Assembly (NCBI RefSeq): GCF_900110605.1
Contig: NZ_FOFI01000001.1
Coordinates: 868,001 to 932,000 of the forward strand
Reading direction: 5' to 3'
Length of the DNA: 64,000 nt
Origin: Epilithonimonas lactis
Lineage (GTDB): Bacteria; Bacteroidota; Bacteroidia; Flavobacteriales; Weeksellaceae
Shown: positions 35,313 through 46,255 of the stretch, piece by piece
Layout of the letters: every line of letters starts with the position of its first letter
Position numbering within the stretch: position 1 is the stretch's first letter
The notes under the pieces: model-generated
Told to the model about the DNA's origin: nothing
The model's database searches: none
Seen by the model: only the letters and a program-made list of their open reading frames with translations
Translations under genes and position numbers: made by a program

Positions 35313-36422
35313 ATGAAAATGCTAAAGATATCTATTTATTGTTTACTTTTAAAATCGGGTCTTTCTCTTGCAAAAGTTCCAGGCAATTATCATTTTCTTG
35401 CTAATACTGCCGCTGATAAACAGGATTTCTTTAAAAGTGAGATAACAGATCTTCCGTCTGTCAATACACTCATTGTATATTCAGGGCAGATCGATTCAAA
35501 GATAAATACAAGTGAAAATGTATTATCAGCAACTGACAAAAAATGTCAACGCCTTATCCACTATGGTGACCTGAAAGTGACATCTTATAAAGATCAAGAG
35601 CTGGGTATTATTGCAAGACCAAAGGTCTTGGATCCCGTTAGAGTTAAATTCTCCTTAGCCGATCGTGCCGTCCCAGGTCAGGTCAGTGGAGAACTTTTCG
35701 TAGATAGAGATGGTAGCGCCGTTATCAATGGAACCGGTATCGGCTCTATCAAAGGTATTCCTCTGTTTGTGTATCTGGTAAGGGTCACTACCGGAGAGAT
35801 ACTTGCAAAAACAAACGTCGACCCAAACGGAACTTACAATATTCCTTCAACTATGCTTGATGCAGATGATAACCACTATCAGGTCATCATTGATACACGG
35901 AACGTCACTTCGACATATCCATATAGCATGTCCATACTCCCAGAAGGTTGGAATATGGTCGGAGAAGATTACGGAACAGGTAATCTCGCTGGCAGCGGTG
36001 TCAAAAATGGTGCGCCGGAACTCAGGGTACCGGTCAGATTTAATGCTGCAAGTCCAAGTATAAAAAATGTCAATTTCGGCGTGTCTGTTCCGGTGTGTCT
36101 AAAACCAGGAGCTTCAGGCACACCTGACAGTTATTCCAAACTGGGAATTACGACCAAACAAAGTATTGACAATGTAAATGAAAAAAATGTAAAATGGCCT
36201 TACACCGTTCCGAATGGTCATATAGTACTGGATAGCGAAACTAAAGGCTTTGTCATTACCCATGTTACGACGGACCAGAGAAACGCACTCAATGCAATAC
36301 CTGGAATGATGGTCTATAATACAGATCTGAAGTGCGTTCAGATCTATAGGGGAAAAGCACCCAAGATCGATCCTAAGAGAATAGGATGGAATTGTATAGA
36401 CCGTGGATGTAATGAAGATTAG
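35313..36422 (+). CDS. Secreted protein with shared Cys-cap (module 2, first gene)
   Basis: A 369-aa protein with signal MKMLKISIYCLLLKSGLSLA. The middle includes a Thr/Ser-rich region (about 120-250) with FVDRDGSAVINGTGIG and YLVRVTTGEILAKTNVDPNG, resembling a small carboxypeptidase-regulatory or SdrD-B type beta-sandwich. The final ~100 residues are the shared cap: PVCLKPGA, KLGITTKQS, KWPYTVPNGHIVLDSETKGF, IPGMMVYNTDLKCVQIY, GWNCIDRGC. The cap Cys align with those of modules 1 and 3. The partner gene follows 41 bases later. Confidence 0.75.
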   Translation: MKMLKISIYCLLLKSGLSLAKVPGNYHFLANTAADKQDFFKSEITDLPSVNTLIVYSGQIDSKINTSENVLSATDKKCQRLIHYGDLKVTSYKDQELGIIARPKVLDPVRVKFSLADRAVPGQVSGELFVDRDGSAVINGTGIGSIKGIPLFVYLVRVTTGEILAKTNVDPNGTYNIPSTMLDADDNHYQVIIDTRNVTSTYPYSMSILPEGWNMVGEDYGTGNLAGSGVKNGAPELRVPVRFNAASPSIKNVNFGVSVPVCLKPGASGTPDSYSKLGITTKQSIDNVNEKNVKWPYTVPNGHIVLDSETKGFVITHVTTDQRNALNAIPGMMVYNTDLKCVQIYRGKAPKIDPKRIGWNCIDRGCNED

Positions 36423-36463
36423 TATCTCAACCGACCATTTATGAGTTTTATTTAAAAAATAAT

Positions 36464-36985
36464 ATGAAAATATTTCTGACAGTGTTCAGCTTTGGGGTCT
36501 GTACCTTGACCAGTGCTCAAGTAGCCATCGGTAAGAAGAGTGTGACCAATGCAAGTGTTCTTTTAGAGTTCGGAGATGAAAATAAGGGGATCATCTTACC
36601 GCAGGTCTTGTCCTCGAAAAGCTCGATCGGGGGAACCTTTATCTACAGTGCAAAAGATCGGTCGGTACAGGTCTGGGAAGGGCGTGCGAACTCTGGAAAT
36701 GGCGGATGGACAGACCTTACAAAAAATGAGACCTCGGGCATCAACCATAATTTCATTAACTCAGGACATGATGTTGCATCAGCCAAAGGAGCGATCATTG
36801 GTAATAGCAGCACTAACAAGGATGGGGTTTTGATCCTAGAATCTTCCTTGAGGGCCCTTGTCCTGCCAGGGGTCTCAAGCCCGAACCTAAATATGAAAGG
36901 TGCCGTAGCAGGAACAATGGTCTATGATAGGGAATCGGATACCTTGGCGTTATATGATGGTGTAAATTGGAGTTACTGGAAATGA
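36464..36985 (+). CDS. Secreted QVAIG-type partner protein (module 2, second gene)
   Basis: A 173-aa protein with signal MKIFLTVFSFGVCTLTSAQ and mature start QVAIGKKSVTNASVLLEFG. It then has KGIILPQVLSSKSSIGGTFI, a NGGWTDLTKNE element, GVLILESSLRALVLPGVSS and a C-terminal ALYDGVNWSYWK. The order and spacing match the partners in modules 1 and 3, and here the match to module 3 is close (QVAIGK). It is predicted secreted, with no membrane helix after the signal. The function is unknown. Confidence 0.75.
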   Translation: MKIFLTVFSFGVCTLTSAQVAIGKKSVTNASVLLEFGDENKGIILPQVLSSKSSIGGTFIYSAKDRSVQVWEGRANSGNGGWTDLTKNETSGINHNFINSGHDVASAKGAIIGNSSTNKDGVLILESSLRALVLPGVSSPNLNMKGAVAGTMVYDRESDTLALYDGVNWSYWK

Positions 36986-37049
36986 GTGCCGCGTAATTTT
37001 TAAATAGTTGATGTTTCTCTGGTATTGGTAGATCGAGCATGATGAGACC

Positions 37050-38792
<1,743 letters not shown>

Positions 38793-39121
38793 TTAAAGTT
38801 GATTTTATGGCTGTTAGGTTTTGTATCAAAACAGCTAAAATCGTGCTAAACGAAATAACATTTTCATTTTAATAATTATAATTAATTATGAATGATATTG
38901 GAATATAAATCATTTGTTTCCTGATGGTTATGGACAACCGATTATCTGTACTAATTCGAAAATTGATACATTGAATATTTTTTTTTAAAAATCCGTGTTG
39001 CTAATTTTGAAATGGAAGCCTCACAAAAATAATTGAGAAATCGATGGATGTCGATCTCCTTTGATCGTGATAAAATATCAAGGTAACCTGAATTTTAATA
39101 GTAATGATAAATAACACGATT
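38793..39121. other. Divergent promoter region
   Basis: About 330 AT-rich bases between the TPR/AraC regulator (minus) and the C1q-like gene (plus). No gene is seen. Promoters of both should be here. Confidence 0.45.
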
Positions 39122-39838
39122 ATGAAAAAGTATCTTATGTCTTTTATTTTTTTCTTTGTGGCACATATCTGCACGGCTCAAGTCGGTATCAACACATCAG
39201 ACCCAAAAGCTACTTTGGATATCAATGGGAATCTAAAGGTCAGAAACATTCCATCTGTCACTTCTGTGAATAGCGACCGCACCATTCTCTTAAGGGATAA
39301 GAATGCTTCCACTGGTGATTTCGAAATAAAGGAGATCAGTTCTGACATCCTAATTATCGCCAATGCCAATGCCTATTATGCCTCAAAGACCGGTTCATGG
39401 TCACTTCTCGATCTAGGCCTCGGAAATTCATGGTCCAAGATCAATCTTACGGGTGCACTTGATACAAAGCTTGGCAATGCCCAATTGTTCAATGCAGGGG
39501 TATATACAGCAGCACAAAGTGGGACCTATGCCGTCAATTATGAATTTCAGTTCAACGCCGGTGTCAATCTAGAAGTTCTAGGTGGGAAGAGATTGGGTCT
39601 GATCAAAAATGGAAATGTATTGTGGGACGAGAAAATCTTTGACGGCGTACGAGTCTCACTGCTAGGTATCACACTTGCTTCCGTACCTATAACCTCCACA
39701 AAACTTACATCTTTGGTACAGCTAAATGCTGGGGATACGCTGACTTTTGCGGTCAATGTTTCTGGTTTGTTACCGGTTGATGTCGCATTACTGAGCAGTG
39801 CAAAGGTCAACCTCTACATCTATAAGATCTCTAATTGA
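39122..39838 (+). CDS. Secreted QVGINT-type protein with C1q-like domain
   Basis: A 238-aa protein from ATG 39122 (MKKYLMSFIFFFVAH); an ATG six codons upstream is less likely because the signal would start late. The mature end QVGINTSDPKATLDINGNLK is the VGIN motif. Residues about 110-238 read like a C1q/TNF-type jelly roll (LFNAGVYTAAQSGTYAVNYE, LVQLNAGDTLTFAVNVSG). Such domains trimerise and occur on fibre-like surface proteins. It is monocistronic and converges with module 3. Confidence 0.72.
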   Translation: MKKYLMSFIFFFVAHICTAQVGINTSDPKATLDINGNLKVRNIPSVTSVNSDRTILLRDKNASTGDFEIKEISSDILIIANANAYYASKTGSWSLLDLGLGNSWSKINLTGALDTKLGNAQLFNAGVYTAAQSGTYAVNYEFQFNAGVNLEVLGGKRLGLIKNGNVLWDEKIFDGVRVSLLGITLASVPITSTKLTSLVQLNAGDTLTFAVNVSGLLPVDVALLSSAKVNLYIYKISN

Positions 39839-39896
39839 ATCTCTTCGTTGGCTATCGGTAAAGTAGCTGGTCAGCAAGTTCGATCTTTAAGAAATA

Positions 39897-39928
39897 ACGA
39901 AGCCACTTCATCTCTGAGGTGGCTTCGT
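39897..39928. terminator. Bidirectional terminator between C1q-like gene and module 3
   Basis: Fourteen-base stem ACGAAGCCACTTCA / TGAGGTGGCTTCGT (one wobble pair) with a four-base loop, between two converging genes. T-runs are weak on both sides. Confidence 0.75.
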
Positions 39929-39949
39929 ATATTTGATCTACAATATTCT

Positions 39950-40534
39950 TTAAGGTTTCCAGAAGGACCATACTTTGCCATTGTAGATGGCCAGCTGTTT
40001 GGTCAGCGTATCGTACGCCATTGTTCCAGGTTCCGGATTGATGATATTAAGATGGGGACTCGGCATTTTGGGTAACACCATCGCCTTGTTTCCATCTTCC
40101 AAGACCAGTATGCCGGGAACATCGGTCGGTGTCCCGATACTCGTCTTTGCCGTTGCAGCATCTGTCAGTGAATTCTGAAGAGTGGTATTCACAGCTCCGG
40201 TCGTGTCATAATTCATCGTACCATCTACCAAGGTCGTTTCATTCTTTGATAGGTTGAACCACGTCGTTGCGCTGTTTTTGTATTTGACGATCTTATCATT
40301 CACATCGTAGATCAAAGTGCCTGTCACGGAATCTATAGTACCTGTTGCAGAGACGACCCAAGGTAAAACGATCCCTTTCCCCTGAGGAGCTGTATAATTA
40401 CCAAATTCCAAAGAAATTGACGGATTGGGCGTCGTCGTAGACGGAATGACAGAAATAGAAGCTTTTCCAATAGCTACTTGTGCTATCGCAAAACTGCCAA
40501 AAAAGACGAGAGCGAAATTTATAATATTTTTCAT
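39950..40534 (-). CDS. Secreted QVAIG-type partner protein (module 3, second gene)
   Basis: A 194-aa protein. I choose the ATG at 40532-40534 (MKNIINFALVFFGSFAIAQ) because it places the signal at the N-terminus; a longer start would overlap the upstream gene. The mature part is QVAIGKASISV, SISLEFGNYTAPQGKGIVLP, WFNLSKNE, GILVLEDGNKAMVLPKMPS and AIYNGKVWSFWKP. It is clearly homologous to the partners of modules 1 and 2. Its gene follows the giant adhesin gene by 26 bases on the same strand. Confidence 0.78.
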   Translation of the reverse strand: MKNIINFALVFFGSFAIAQVAIGKASISVIPSTTTPNPSISLEFGNYTAPQGKGIVLPWVVSATGTIDSVTGTLIYDVNDKIVKYKNSATTWFNLSKNETTLVDGTMNYDTTGAVNTTLQNSLTDAATAKTSIGTPTDVPGILVLEDGNKAMVLPKMPSPHLNIINPEPGTMAYDTLTKQLAIYNGKVWSFWKP

Positions 40535-40560
40535 TGTTTTTCTATTGATTTTAAACTTGA

Positions 40561-43500
40561 TTATTGACAAGACTGAGTACTATAACAATTCCAGAATGTA
40601 CCATTGTAGATCTTAAGACAGTTGGCGGTCGTATCGTACACCATCATCCCCTCTACATAATTTGTCATAGGAATACCGATCGGTGTTGTTGGGGTAGAGG
40701 CATCATTATCTGCATTTTCAAAGGCTACTTTGTTTACAACAAAACCTTTGGTATTAGCCTCGAGAACGGTCCAGGCGCTTTGTCTCACAGTTGGCCATTC
40801 TACTGCATTGCCCCCAGCTCTACTTAAAGCGGTAATACCGTGCTGAACAGGCACATTAGTGCCAGCATTGAGTATAGGTTTTCTGTAACACGAGCACGCC
40901 CTTGACAATGCATTCTGAGAATCACCTATTCCCTGTCCGATATCTGCACCAATATCTGCGGTACCTCCTGAATTGACGAGATTCGGGACCCCGGAATTGA
41001 CATTGAAAGTTGATCCAAGTCCGCCTGTGGTGGTTGTATTGATGCTACCATTTGTGTTAAGCTGGTTCACCGTTACATTTTCATCACCTTCTAGAGAGTC
41101 GAAACAGCCATCATTGTCTGAATCAAGGTCTAAATGATCAGGGATCCCATCATCGTCTGTGTCTAATTCTACAGGAAGATCCGAACAAAGGTTTACAAAA
41201 CTGACTTTTTGTTCATTAAAGGAGCCACCTGTAGAGGCAGTGTAGCCAAAGAAGACCTTGCTAGCACCACCAAAGTAACTTGTAATTGGATTTGCCGCAG
41301 GGAATGTGTACGATCCTGCATTGATTCCGTCTACAGTATATGATAGATTTTTCGTGGTAGAATTCCACGTGATAACAACATTATGATAAGCACCATCTTC
41401 CAGATTACCCAGATCTGTTGCCGTGGTTAAAAATCCTGTAGCCGTTTGATTACTAGCCACCCATATCTGACCATGGTCATTTACAATATCCCCGAATGTG
41501 CCTTCATTGAAATAGGTGTCGATCTCCAAGACAAGACCATTGGCAATACCCTGTGCGCCTATCCCCGATCCTGTAGAACCGGTGGCATTAAGCCCTGCTG
41601 GTGAATTGTGGAATACTGCTGCTATACCGTCAGCGCCTGCAGCATCTTTCGAACCAAGATTGGCTCTATAGGAAAGAGTAAAACTTTTACCGAAATCCAC
41701 TTTTCCACGGCTCCACATCTGTCCTGCCTGAGTTGCTGCGTCCGATGTAAGTCTTGCTTCGTTAGCTGCTAATTGCGTTGCATTGCCATTAAGCTGAAAT
41801 ACAGTGCTGACAGTTCCTCCTGAAAGTCCTTTTTCGATACAGTCCAAGACACCATCATTGTCATCATCGAGATCAATATTATCCGTGTAACCATCTCCAT
41901 CTGTATCAAGACATTGTATATTTACAGCGCTGTTCTGAGAATCACCAATGCCCTGTCCTACATTGCTACCAATATCTGCCGCACCTCCAGAATTAACAGC
42001 ATTAGGCACACCTGCATTGATGCCGAATGCAGTGCCAAAACCGCCTGTGCTGGTTGTATTTATACTTCCATTAGGATTCAATTGTCCAGGAAGTACGTTT
42101 TCACTTCCTTCAATGGCATCAAAACAGCCATCGCCGTCTGAATCTAGATCCTGAGAATTTGGAATCCCATCATTGTCTGCATCACATAAAGTGAGTGGTG
42201 CCAAAACGATATTATCAATTCCTGTATCGTTTCCTCCGTTAGCATTACCCTGTAAATTGACAATCTCCAGAACAACGCTGGTCGTAGTAGCTACAAAATT
42301 TAAAGATAGTCGCCTCCACACATCGTCATTCGCCATGCCCAATGCTCCTGAATTGGCCGTTGCCAGGATATTACCACTTGTGTCTTTTAGAGAGATCTGA
42401 AGATCCGGGATATCTACCGCACCATCAGCAAGACCAGCCAGATCTAACCGGAAACGGTACCTGGTTCCAATGGTAACAGGTAAACTACCAGTTCTATATA
42501 TAGCTTGATTAACTGTTACTGGTGAATTGATATTGATCATTAAGTATCTTCCATTGGTACTTCCAGCAGTTATGTTAGGATTACCGGCGTCTAGTTCCCC
42601 TATGAGATTTGTTCTGGTGTATGTTGCAGTGCGTGCGCCCGAAGTTGTAACGATATAAAAACCGTCACCAGGATCTCCAGTAACACGTGTGTGCCCAATT
42701 ACAAACGGGTCATCTATAGTGGCTGCAGCTCCTGTTCCAAAATCATTACTATAAACAGGCGATCCCTCTGTTGCACAGGCATCTTCCACAGTATCAAGGA
42801 TCCCATCGTTGTCATCATCCAGGTCCAAATTGTTCGGAATGCCATCACCGTCACTATCAATACATTGTGTATTGGCGGAACTACTATGGGAATCTCCTGT
42901 CCCTTGGCCTGCATCACTGCCTGTATCCGCTATTCCGCCTGTATTCACAAGATTTGGGATACCTTGTGCATTAAGACCTCCTGTCGTAACAGTGTTGATA
43001 CTTCCATTTGCATTTAATTGCGAAGGAATTACATTTTCGTCTCCCTCGATTGCATCGAAGCAACTATCACCGTCTGAATCTAGGTCCAGATGGTCCGGAA
43101 TACCATCACCATCTGTATTACGAATACACTGACCGGCGGTCTTTGTTGCAGACATCGTAATGTATGTATTATTAACGTCTTCCTCTACCAGGACCACATC
43201 TATCCTATCTCCCAGAACGACTGAAATAGTTACAAAATTCGCAGCTGGTATCACTGACGAGTAGACATTTTGACGAGAGGCCACCTTCAACCCATTTTTA
43301 TATACGAATACATGGTTGTCGGCATTTGTCAAAGTATATTGATAGGTGCCGACCTCATCAGCATTTATTATTTTTGAAAAAACAATTGCATATTCATGCT
43401 GAGTTGGTGACAAAGCTATTCCCTGGTAATTGGAGACTTTCGGGGTCGTAGCTGATACGTTTCCACTAGCTGTAAAATTCAAATTAAATGCATTCTGTGT

Positions 43501-44994
43501 AGCTGCGAATTCATTGTAGTCAAACGTTGCTATCTGATTGAAGCTAGCCGTTGGAAATGTTGTACTGGCATTCATCTCCGCCCAAGCATCCACATTGGGT
43601 ACACCATCATAAACACCCGCTTTGTAGCCGGTCATATTGGTAACTGTTCCAGGTGTTCCGCATATCCCTTTTTCCAGTGTATCGGGAATCCCGTCATTAT
43701 CATCATCCAGATCATTATCGTCAAATATGCCATCTCCGTCAGAATCCAAAAGCCTGGCAGCTGTAGCTGAATTGTTAAAAGATCTGGAATCTACAACGGT
43801 AGAACTTGTCAATGTCGCCGTGTTGGTATAATTGCCTGAAGCCATTACAGTTACTGGTATTGTGAGCGTTGCAGAGGCGGCATTGTTTAATAATGAAATA
43901 TTCCAGACACCAGTGGCCTGGTTAAATACACCACTACTTACTGTTGCCGCTCCATTATAGTTATATCCAGACGGTAACACATCAGTGATATTGATATTTG
44001 CGTTATTTGAAGGTCCATTGTTTCTGGCAGTTACTGTAAAACTCGTAGTACCACCTACCGCAACGGCTGTATTCGCCATGGTCTTCGTCAATTGGATATC
44101 GCTCTCTGCAGCAGAGAATCCCATGGTGAAAGCTTCACCTGTCGTTGTATCGGTATTACTGTCAGCCCAAGCTGTAGTTGCGGTCTGGGTACCGTCGCCT
44201 TTGATAGAGACAGTGAAGGTCAAAGTTGTGATCCCGGTTCCGTTGATCCTAACCGAGCCACTTCCGGAACCCGTACCTGAACCCGTCATGACAGCTGCAC
44301 CATTGGAAATGGTAAGTCCTGAGGTTTGAAAACCAGTCGCATCGATCCCTGAAAGCCGTGTTAATGACAAGTTTGCCAAAGCGACATTTGATGCGGTAAT
44401 ATTAAAATGTCCGGAGAATCCCAGACCTGAATTTGCAGTGCCTCCAAGTCCGCCAAGGTGGATCACTGGATTATTCACTGGTCTATTGAATGTTATGGTC
44501 AGGTCGGCCAATGCGTGGATACCACTTGTAGATCTTGCCGCGACCCTCAATGGATAGGTCATTACATACATTCTAACTGCTCTGTTGTTAGCGATCATCA
44601 CACCTGTGCCATTTGCAGAAGATGCTGAAGTGAAGTTGCCATTGGCAGGCACTCCCTGACTGTTCATCAGATCGAAGATGGGTGCCGCGGCACCATTATG
44701 TCCGATATTTAGGGGAGAGCTGTTGACAGAACTTGTCAAACGTGGATTCGATATCGTGTAAGTTGCAGACAGAAGTGGATTATGTGTGGTAAAAGTAGTC
44801 CCTCCAGGATTATCTGTATTATTCTGAAAATTGATCACAGTGGTAAGTACTGGACCATTTCCAGTTGGATTCCCTGCTCCTGTTGCCATTTCCAATGCGG
44901 GACCATTGTTTTGCCCCGAGACCAAAGCCCCCAAAATAAGCGTAGTGGCAATGGACAGCTTCCTTAGCTGATCAAAAGTAAATTTATAATTCAT
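40561..44994 (-). CDS. Giant lectin/TSP3 adhesin with shared Cys-cap (module 3, first gene)
   Basis: A 1477-aa secreted protein from the ATG at 44992-44994 (MNYKFTFDQLRKL), signal ending VSGQ. A DUF11-type domain is at about 300-405 (TVTARNNGPSNNANINITDV). Thrombospondin-type-3 Ca-binding strings such as DSDGDGIFDDNDLDDDNDG occur at about 411-441 and again at each repeat. There are three ~90-115-aa repeats (SINT..GG, GQGIGDSQ) near 621-731, 938-1051 and 1278-1364. A jelly-roll carbohydrate-module-like domain spans about 740-935. An L-type lectin-like domain (DGIAAVFHNSPAGLN, NGLVLEIDTYFNEG) spans about 1058-1268. The final ~110 residues are the shared cap (GMMVYDTTANCLKIYNG). No T9SS domain ends it; the cap may replace that function. 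Confidence 0.85.
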   Translation of the reverse strand: MNYKFTFDQLRKLSIATTLILGALVSGQNNGPALEMATGAGNPTGNGPVLTTVINFQNNTDNPGGTTFTTHNPLLSATYTISNPRLTSSVNSSPLNIGHNGAAAPIFDLMNSQGVPANGNFTSASSANGTGVMIANNRAVRMYVMTYPLRVAARSTSGIHALADLTITFNRPVNNPVIHLGGLGGTANSGLGFSGHFNITASNVALANLSLTRLSGIDATGFQTSGLTISNGAAVMTGSGTGSGSGSVRINGTGITTLTFTVSIKGDGTQTATTAWADSNTDTTTGEAFTMGFSAAESDIQLTKTMANTAVAVGGTTSFTVTARNNGPSNNANINITDVLPSGYNYNGAATVSSGVFNQATGVWNISLLNNAASATLTIPVTVMASGNYTNTATLTSSTVVDSRSFNNSATAARLLDSDGDGIFDDNDLDDDNDGIPDTLEKGICGTPGTVTNMTGYKAGVYDGVPNVDAWAEMNASTTFPTASFNQIATFDYNEFAATQNAFNLNFTASGNVSATTPKVSNYQGIALSPTQHEYAIVFSKIINADEVGTYQYTLTNADNHVFVYKNGLKVASRQNVYSSVIPAANFVTISVVLGDRIDVVLVEEDVNNTYITMSATKTAGQCIRNTDGDGIPDHLDLDSDGDSCFDAIEGDENVIPSQLNANGSINTVTTGGLNAQGIPNLVNTGGIADTGSDAGQGTGDSHSSSANTQCIDSDGDGIPNNLDLDDDNDGILDTVEDACATEGSPVYSNDFGTGAAATIDDPFVIGHTRVTGDPGDGFYIVTTSGARTATYTRTNLIGELDAGNPNITAGSTNGRYLMININSPVTVNQAIYRTGSLPVTIGTRYRFRLDLAGLADGAVDIPDLQISLKDTSGNILATANSGALGMANDDVWRRLSLNFVATTTSVVLEIVNLQGNANGGNDTGIDNIVLAPLTLCDADNDGIPNSQDLDSDGDGCFDAIEGSENVLPGQLNPNGSINTTSTGGFGTAFGINAGVPNAVNSGGAADIGSNVGQGIGDSQNSAVNIQCLDTDGDGYTDNIDLDDDNDGVLDCIEKGLSGGTVSTVFQLNGNATQLAANEARLTSDAATQAGQMWSRGKVDFGKSFTLSYRANLGSKDAAGADGIAAVFHNSPAGLNATGSTGSGIGAQGIANGLVLEIDTYFNEGTFGDIVNDHGQIWVASNQTATGFLTTATDLGNLEDGAYHNVVITWNSTTKNLSYTVDGINAGSYTFPAANPITSYFGGASKVFFGYTASTGGSFNEQKVSFVNLCSDLPVELDTDDDGIPDHLDLDSDNDGCFDSLEGDENVTVNQLNTNGSINTTTTGGLGSTFNVNSGVPNLVNSGGTADIGADIGQGIGDSQNALSRACSCYRKPILNAGTNVPVQHGITALSRAGGNAVEWPTVRQSAWTVLEANTKGFVVNKVAFENADNDASTPTTPIGIPMTNYVEGMMVYDTTANCLKIYNGTFWNCYSTQSCQ
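40900..41160 (-). repeat. Internal adhesin repeat, copy 3
   Basis: Encodes CFDSLEGDENV to GQGIGDSQNAL, about 87 residues, following the Ca-binding string DTDDDGIPDHLDLDSDNDG. It aligns with the copies at 41840-42170 and 42800-43130. Confidence 0.75.
41840..42170 (-). repeat. Internal adhesin repeat, copy 2
   Basis: Encodes CFDAIEGSENVLPGQLNPNG, SINTTSTGG, VPNAVNSGGAADIG and GQGIGDSQNS, then the string LDTDGDGYTDNIDLDDDND. About 110 residues. Confidence 0.75.
42800..43130 (-). repeat. Internal adhesin repeat, copy 1
   Basis: Encodes CFDAIEGDENVIPSQLNANG, SINTVTTGG, IPNLVNTGGIADTG and GQGTGDSHSS, then SDGDGIPNNLDLDDDNDG. About 110 residues. The three copies are about 0.95-1.02 kb apart. Confidence 0.75.
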
Positions 44995-45059
44995 ATGGTA
45001 ATGTTTTAGCACATCTCATTAAAAAAAGTGAGATGAAGATTTAATAAAAATTCGATAAA

Positions 45060-45749
45060 TTAAGCTAAAACAGGGGGAGGTCTCACAGAAAAGACCAACG
45101 TAAAAGAAAGAGCTAGAGATCTATTGTTGTAAAATAGATATTTTTGATAATGTAAGTCGTGAAGCGCGCGTTTTAAAATATAACTGTCTTGAACGATACA
45201 GGATTTAGAAACATCATTCTTATTAAAATTGGGAACTGCAGTTGACCGAGAAGAATATTTTGATCGAAAATAACGATCAGAGGAGCCAGGGGCCTCTACG
45301 ACCTTTACTAGGAGATGGGCCTTTTGTTCTTCATATTTTTTAAGTTGGGCTTTGACCTTTTTCAGATCTGAAGCATCCTTTTTCCTCTGGTTCTCTTTGA
45401 TATGGGACGCAAAGTTCCTTCTACCATCTTTAATTCCTCCTTCACTTTTTACAATTAGTTTCCGGCTACCATGTTTTTCTCCAACGATCGTTATAGAACC
45501 ATCTACCTTGGTGCTGTTATTGACGATATAGGCATTGAAACTTTCATCTGTGGAATAGATCTGTGCACCTCCGATAACCGAGATAACGTCAGGACCCTGT
45601 CTTTTGCCGTCGGAAATTTTTTGTGCTGATAATAGGCTGGAGTGAAAAACGAATAGAAGTGATGCAATAGAATACAGCGAAACACTGGAACCCACGAAGT
45701 AATTCAGTATATATCTGACCTTAAAAATTGAGTGGGAAAAATTATCCAA
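45060..45749 (-). CDS. Secreted basic protein ending RPPPVLA, unknown
   Basis: A 229-aa protein with a hydrophobic N-terminal segment at about 22-43 (VGSSVSLYSIASLLFVFHSS) ending LSAQ. The mature part has VISVIGGAQIYSTDESFNAY, then a Lys-rich stretch at about 110-150 (KKDASDLKKVKAQLKKYEEQ) that may form a coiled coil. It ends SFTLVFSVRPPPVLA. The RPPP ending recalls small flavobacterial proteins of unknown function. It lies just upstream of the giant adhesin on the same strand, 65 bases from its start, so it is probably part of the module 3 operon. Confidence 0.65.
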   Translation of the reverse strand: MDNFSHSIFKVRYILNYFVGSSVSLYSIASLLFVFHSSLLSAQKISDGKRQGPDVISVIGGAQIYSTDESFNAYIVNNSTKVDGSITIVGEKHGSRKLIVKSEGGIKDGRRNFASHIKENQRKKDASDLKKVKAQLKKYEEQKAHLLVKVVEAPGSSDRYFRSKYSSRSTAVPNFNKNDVSKSCIVQDSYILKRALHDLHYQKYLFYNNRSLALSFTLVFSVRPPPVLA

Positions 45750-46255
45750 TCATCTGATTTTGTGCTGGGTAAAATTAATGATAATATTGATATCTTGATA
45801 AGTTTGTTAAGATTTTAACATAAATATTATTTTTTGGGCAGATAATCGTGCAGGACTTATACAGATATTAAGGGTCTAAAATAGAGAGGACATATTGAAA
45901 AGTTTAGTGGATAGATCATCATCGGTCCATTGATAGATCATGGTATCTTACTTTTCTTATTTCGACGGCGAAAAGATCAGGTCCCTCTGAATGACATTGT
46001 CATAGGTGGCGCTCCTAGCATCAGCACAAAACATCTAAAATCAGAGCTACATGAAAAGATATCCTTTCTTCAAATGACAGCGGAATTCATTCGTATGGCA
46101 GTACAGCTGGTATTGATCCCATCTATAATGGCATCTTGATATCATTCAATCCGTTTGATTATTTATACCCAATGTTGATAGTATCTGTGGTGTATCGCAG
46201 GTACAGTATTTGTTAAAGTATGATGAAATTTAGTAAACACCAAAATATCACCATT
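45750..46255. other. Divergent gap before the catalase
   Basis: About 500 bases between the module 3 operon (minus) and the catalase (plus). A 69-codon plus frame has no support. The promoters of both units should lie here. Confidence 0.4.

Noticed and set aside
45930-46139. 69-codon plus-strand ORF upstream of the catalase
   Set aside because: Lies in a promoter region, with no family and no terminator.
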